A stretch of DNA of 6,980 bases from NCBI GenBank assembly GCA_020726005.1, contig DYTL01000041.1, positions 1 to 6,980 on the forward strand, in the 5' to 3' direction. Positions 3,998-6,980 of this stretch are shown in pieces. How positions within the stretch are numbered: the first letter of the stretch is position 1; the number at the start of each line of letters is the position of its first letter. The stretch comes from Microcaldota archaeon. GTDB taxonomy: Archaea; Micrarchaeota; Micrarchaeia; Anstonellales; Bilamarchaeaceae. A program made the position numbers and the translations under genes. Under the pieces are notes generated by a model. That model worked only from the letters and a program-made list of their open reading frames with translations, made no database searches and was not told the DNA's origin.

Positions 3998-6256
3998 TCA
4001 TCTTTTCTCTAATTCCATCTCTTTTTTTAGTAATTTAGTAAATTCAATATTCCAATTCGCTTGCGCAACTTTGAAATCTACACTTCCATTTTCAGTTTCC
4101 AACTCTCGAAGAATTCCATTCGCTGTGTTATTGCATCCGAAAACAAAATCTATTTCAAGCAAGCGCGAATTATTCAATTTCTCAGATGCATTATATATAT
4201 CGCTAAACACTTTACTTTTGAAGAATGCCTGAAGTATATATTGTTCTGGAGTTATACTTGTATTTTCTGCTCTTCTTTTGAGTGCAGGTGGGATAAATTC
4301 GATTTGCATTTCTTTTTCCATTTTATTAACATTTAAATTGCTTGAATCCCAGGAACTCGCTTCAGAATTTTTAATAAATTTTGGTACGAGTTTGCACGTT
4401 TCTATACTGTTTCCTTTTTCAAGTCTGAAAACTTCGGTAAAATCTTTTTTTTCTTGATCAGATTCGTAAGAAAATCCTAAAATTCTGTAAACTCTGCTTT
4501 TTCTTCCAAAAGTTAATTTTGAAAGAAAACAGTATCTATCAGTAGCAAGCATGCTTGCAGCTGGAATTCCAAAAACAAGTTCAAGTCTATCCTGAATATC
4601 TTTAAGTGATTCTGCATGCAAATTATATAATAAGAAAACACCTGGTTGAGTGTTAAGTAAATTGATTATTCCCTGTACGGCAATTCTACTTCTTACTTCA
4701 TTAATAATTATAGCTGCATCCCCCATTCTAAGAAGTGCGTTTGCCATACTAACAAGATCTAATTCTTTGCTTGTTTCTGAATCAGAACTTTGAACCCTTG
4801 CTGCACCAATATGAAAACCGCGTTTTCTGAACGCACGTACAGGTATTTCTTCAATATCCTGAATTGGAATTATCCTTTTTTTTGCCCCTATGGAAAGTAT
4901 TTTCGCGGCTGTGAATGCTGTTTTTCCGCATCCTTTAAGGCCAAGTACAGCTTCGCTTGAACCAAGTGTTACCATTACATCATCATAACCAGCGAAAAAA
5001 GGCGTGAGACTTCTAAATTTAAAATATTTAGGATAGGTATATGGGTTTTCCTGCATTATACGCAATGCTCCTTGAAGTTCGTCAAATGTTGCCGGTGGTC
5101 TTTGTAAATGGCACCTCATATCTAATCTTTTCAAAACCACATCTACTATTGGATTATTTTCATCAAATTTACGCACTCCTTTTTCAGAAAGCACAATGTG
5201 CTTAAATGCATTGTCAAGAAGTTCGCGATTATAACTAAAAAGTGTATGGCATATTCCATACTTGCGGTGCTCTATATAAAGCGGCGAATTTTCACTGTCA
5301 ATATAAATATCCGTTATGTTATCTTTGTCTAATGCAAGATTTTCTAACGGTGCGCCAATTCCAACTACCCATGCTGCAGCTTCCCTACCCATTGCAATTG
5401 CTTCTTTTGGAGTAATAGAAATATTATGTATAATTGCTTCATCTAAGAAATATTGTCGATATTCCTTACTTTTAAGTTCAAAAAGCACGCGATAATCAAC
5501 GCTTTCAAAATTCTCTTTTCCTTGTTCAACTATTACGCGTTTAAGCATTTTCAATAGCTCTGATGAAAGATTTGTTATGTACGGATTCCGTTGAACATAA
5601 AGCGATACATCGCTTCCTGGAACATTATAAAGCTGTATTTCTATCCCATATTTAAGTTTATAATTTGCCTCCGCATCTTTAAGCGGCTCAGCTGTCGGAG
5701 GAACATCAAAAACTATTGAATTAACAAAATAAAGGCTTTTTAAACCAGTGAGCGAAAGAAATGCCATTCGCATATCTCCGGTTTTTTTCGTGAGAGCATA
5801 GAGTTTAGTTTCAATAAATTTTTTTAGTATTCCATTAATCCAGGCACGGAATGTTTGGTATCCTTTTACATAGACCTGCTTTTCAGGCATTGTTTCATTG
5901 TAATTTGTAAGCGTATTTTCAGCCATAATTGGATTCATGAACATGTATTCGTAGAATTGTCTAAGGGTTTTTCTTCGTAGTTCATAATGATCGTCTTGTT
6001 TCATTCCGTAGATCTCTTCTTGAAACATTATAGTTTCAACTTGCCTGATTTTATTCGCGTATTCTATAAGTACTGCTGTTTTTGATTCATCGAGTTCAAT
6101 AATCATTTTTTCTTCATATGAAATTTTCGTTATTGTACCTTCTATTGTTGCAAGATCCTTAAGATGTATATTCAAAAATTCCGGTGAACCGAATTCGTAT
6201 GGACATTTGGATAAATCAACTATCGCTTTTGTTCCTTCAATATACGCATTGCACAT
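3998..6256 (-). CDS. type II/IV secretion-system (GspE/TadA/VirB11-type) ATPase
   Basis: This 752-residue protein has the ASCE secretion-ATPase motif order. The N2-like region is at about 288-336 (NITDIYIDSENSPLYIEHR). Next come Walker A GLKGCGKT (439-446), the Asp box IPIQDIEEIPVR (463-474), Walker B AAIIINEVRS (514-523, Glu520) and the His box NLHAES (545-550, His547). RGFHIGAARVQ (479-489) is typical of archaeal GspE-like proteins. Such hexamers sit on the cytoplasmic face and power pili, archaella or secretion. The usual TGH...T.HA stretch is replaced by QPGV...NLHA. About 435 residues precede the P-loop, and roughly 150 residues follow the core (600-752), ending in a charged helix. I do not recognise the N-terminal ~250 residues. 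The ATG at 6254-6256 has a TATA-like box 25 nt upstream and no Shine-Dalgarno. No TadC/FlaJ/GspF platform gene is adjacent. Confidence 0.85.
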   Translation of the reverse strand: MCNAYIEGTKAIVDLSKCPYEFGSPEFLNIHLKDLATIEGTITKISYEEKMIIELDESKTAVLIEYANKIRQVETIMFQEEIYGMKQDDHYELRRKTLRQFYEYMFMNPIMAENTLTNYNETMPEKQVYVKGYQTFRAWINGILKKFIETKLYALTKKTGDMRMAFLSLTGLKSLYFVNSIVFDVPPTAEPLKDAEANYKLKYGIEIQLYNVPGSDVSLYVQRNPYITNLSSELLKMLKRVIVEQGKENFESVDYRVLFELKSKEYRQYFLDEAIIHNISITPKEAIAMGREAAAWVVGIGAPLENLALDKDNITDIYIDSENSPLYIEHRKYGICHTLFSYNRELLDNAFKHIVLSEKGVRKFDENNPIVDVVLKRLDMRCHLQRPPATFDELQGALRIMQENPYTYPKYFKFRSLTPFFAGYDDVMVTLGSSEAVLGLKGCGKTAFTAAKILSIGAKKRIIPIQDIEEIPVRAFRKRGFHIGAARVQSSDSETSKELDLVSMANALLRMGDAAIIINEVRSRIAVQGIINLLNTQPGVFLLYNLHAESLKDIQDRLELVFGIPAASMLATDRYCFLSKLTFGRKSRVYRILGFSYESDQEKKDFTEVFRLEKGNSIETCKLVPKFIKNSEASSWDSSNLNVNKMEKEMQIEFIPPALKRRAENTSITPEQYILQAFFKSKVFSDIYNASEKLNNSRLLEIDFVFGCNNTANGILRELETENGSVDFKVAQANWNIEFTKLLKKEMELEKR

Positions 6257-6276
6257 ATATAAAGTTAGAAAGCGAA

Positions 6277-6285
6277 ATTTTTAAA
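6277..6285 (-). promoter_or_regulatory. TATA-like box of the secretion ATPase gene
   Basis: TTTAAAAAT on the minus strand is centred about 25 nt before the ATG at 6256. The intervening bases contain no Shine-Dalgarno, so the mRNA is probably leaderless. This promoter is divergent from the one at 6324-6333. Confidence 0.5.
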
Positions 6286-6323
6286 TGTTTTTAGCGAATT
6301 TATGTAATTTCAAAATCGGAAGG

Positions 6324-6333
6324 TTTTTATTTA
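6324..6333 (+). promoter_or_regulatory. TATA-like box of the two-helix membrane protein gene
   Basis: TTTTTATTTA, preceded by a purine-rich GGAAGG that could serve as a BRE-like element, is centred about 26 nt before ATG 6355. No Shine-Dalgarno precedes that ATG, again suggesting a leaderless message. Confidence 0.5.
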
Positions 6334-6354
6334 CTTGCGGATTTACTGTTAATA

Positions 6355-6978
6355 ATGTCTAATATAATAACATCAAAAATAATAGAGGAAAAAAAACCGT
6401 CATCTTTGTTTAATTTGCTTCATATTGCGCTTGATACTTACGATGATATTTTTTCGGATTTTGATCCTTCGGCGTATAGCCATCGCGTGCTTTCCGATGA
6501 TTTTCTTAAGGAAATACAAAAACGATATGCTGAAACTAAGTACGGTGATATAGAATTAAAATTTTCTATTCCAAGTGCGCGCCGCTCCATTAAAACCGAA
6601 ACTCTAATAAAAAAAAGATTGAACGAATACTTTCAAAACCAGATAAATCTACTTGATATAGAGATAAGTAATAGAAAGCGCACTGGCAGTATATATTTTT
6701 TTACAGGGTTTTTCGTACTTCTATCTCTATTTATAGTTTATTCCTTGGATAAGTTCCTATCTTCACACGCGCGCGAAATAATTACGCTAATACTTACTCC
6801 ACTTGGTTGGTTTGGTATGTGGGAAGGATTAAATTTACTCATACAGGCACCAATAAAATATGAAGATCAGAAAAAGTTCTATCTAAAATTTTCAAAAGCA
6901 AATTATATTTTCATAAACGAAGAAGATTTCATAAAAGAATTAGTTGAAATAGAGAAAACCGAAATCGCGAAAATTTAG
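6355..6978 (+). CDS. conserved-looking two-helix membrane protein of unknown function
   Basis: This 207-residue protein has three parts. A soluble N-terminal region (1-108) contains an acidic and aromatic stretch at about 27-58 with the core YDDIFSDFDP followed by LSDDFLKEIQKRY. Two hydrophobic helices lie at about 112-130 and 141-164, joined by a short loop (LDKFLSSHARE). A soluble C-terminal tail (165-207) is rich in Lys and Glu. The segment RRSIKTETLIKKRLNEYFQNQ (76-96) looks like an amphipathic helix. The YDDIFSDFDP...LSDDF stretch resembles a motif I associate with uncharacterised bacterial and archaeal membrane proteins, but I cannot name a family or function. There is no signal peptide and both tails are probably cytosolic. 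It ends at TAG 6976-6978, two bases before the window edge, and is divergent from the secretion ATPase; nothing else ties the two together. Confidence 0.75.
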   Translation: MSNIITSKIIEEKKPSSLFNLLHIALDTYDDIFSDFDPSAYSHRVLSDDFLKEIQKRYAETKYGDIELKFSIPSARRSIKTETLIKKRLNEYFQNQINLLDIEISNRKRTGSIYFFTGFFVLLSLFIVYSLDKFLSSHAREIITLILTPLGWFGMWEGLNLLIQAPIKYEDQKKFYLKFSKANYIFINEEDFIKELVEIEKTEIAKI

Positions 6979-6980
6979 TT

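Noticed and set aside
3993..4336. Plus-strand open frames over the C-terminal end of the secretion ATPase
   Set aside because: They are shadows of the long minus-strand gene with no domain, RBS or promoter support.

Overview
The window reads as part of an AT-rich archaeal chromosome. The archaeal signs are: a CTP-dependent riboflavin kinase with an N-terminal helix-turn-helix (RbkR type); TATA-like boxes centred about 25-28 nt upstream of start codons or RNA 5' ends; leaderless-looking first genes; a textbook C/D box guide sRNA; and a tRNA-Val gene that seems to be interrupted in its D-loop. A small-genome (DPANN-like) archaeon would fit, but the lineage is inference only.

Layout. Positions 1-47 may hold the last codons of a plus-strand gene entering from the left. 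A minus-strand tRNA-Val(GAC) lies at 131-240, with its own TATA-like box, just downstream of rbkR (284-916, minus). The rbkR promoter region carries a 12-bp perfect palindrome between its TATA box and its ATG. A second, AT-rich dyad lies between it and the divergent plus-strand promoter. That plus-strand promoter appears to drive a C/D box sRNA (1034-1084), followed at once by two membrane-protein genes: a CDP-alcohol phosphatidyltransferase-like protein that has lost its catalytic aspartates (1112-1705) and an MOP-superfamily flippase (1715-3271). Both of these have Shine-Dalgarno motifs, unlike the other genes, which suggests they sit inside a transcript whose leader contains the guide RNA.

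Convergent to the flippase, with 4 nt between stop codons, is scpB (3276-3782, minus). Directly upstream of scpB is a decayed in-frame copy of part of its own N-terminal domain (3814-3857). Further right is a minus-strand secretion/pilus-type ATPase of 752 residues (3998-6256). A divergent promoter region of about 100 bp then leads to a plus-strand two-helix membrane protein of unknown function (6355-6978).

How the genes fit together. The rbkR product probably makes FMN and controls flavin genes, possibly including its own. The lipid-enzyme-like protein and the flippase probably act together at the membrane on a lipid-linked substrate. ScpB belongs to the SMC-kleisin chromosome system, although no scpA or smc gene is visible. 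The ATPase would power a pilus or secretion machine whose membrane platform gene is not in the window. The items most worth a second look are the D-loop insertion in tRNA-Val, the guide RNA embedded in an mRNA leader, the aspartate-free phosphatidyltransferase homologue, and the scpB ghost copy.
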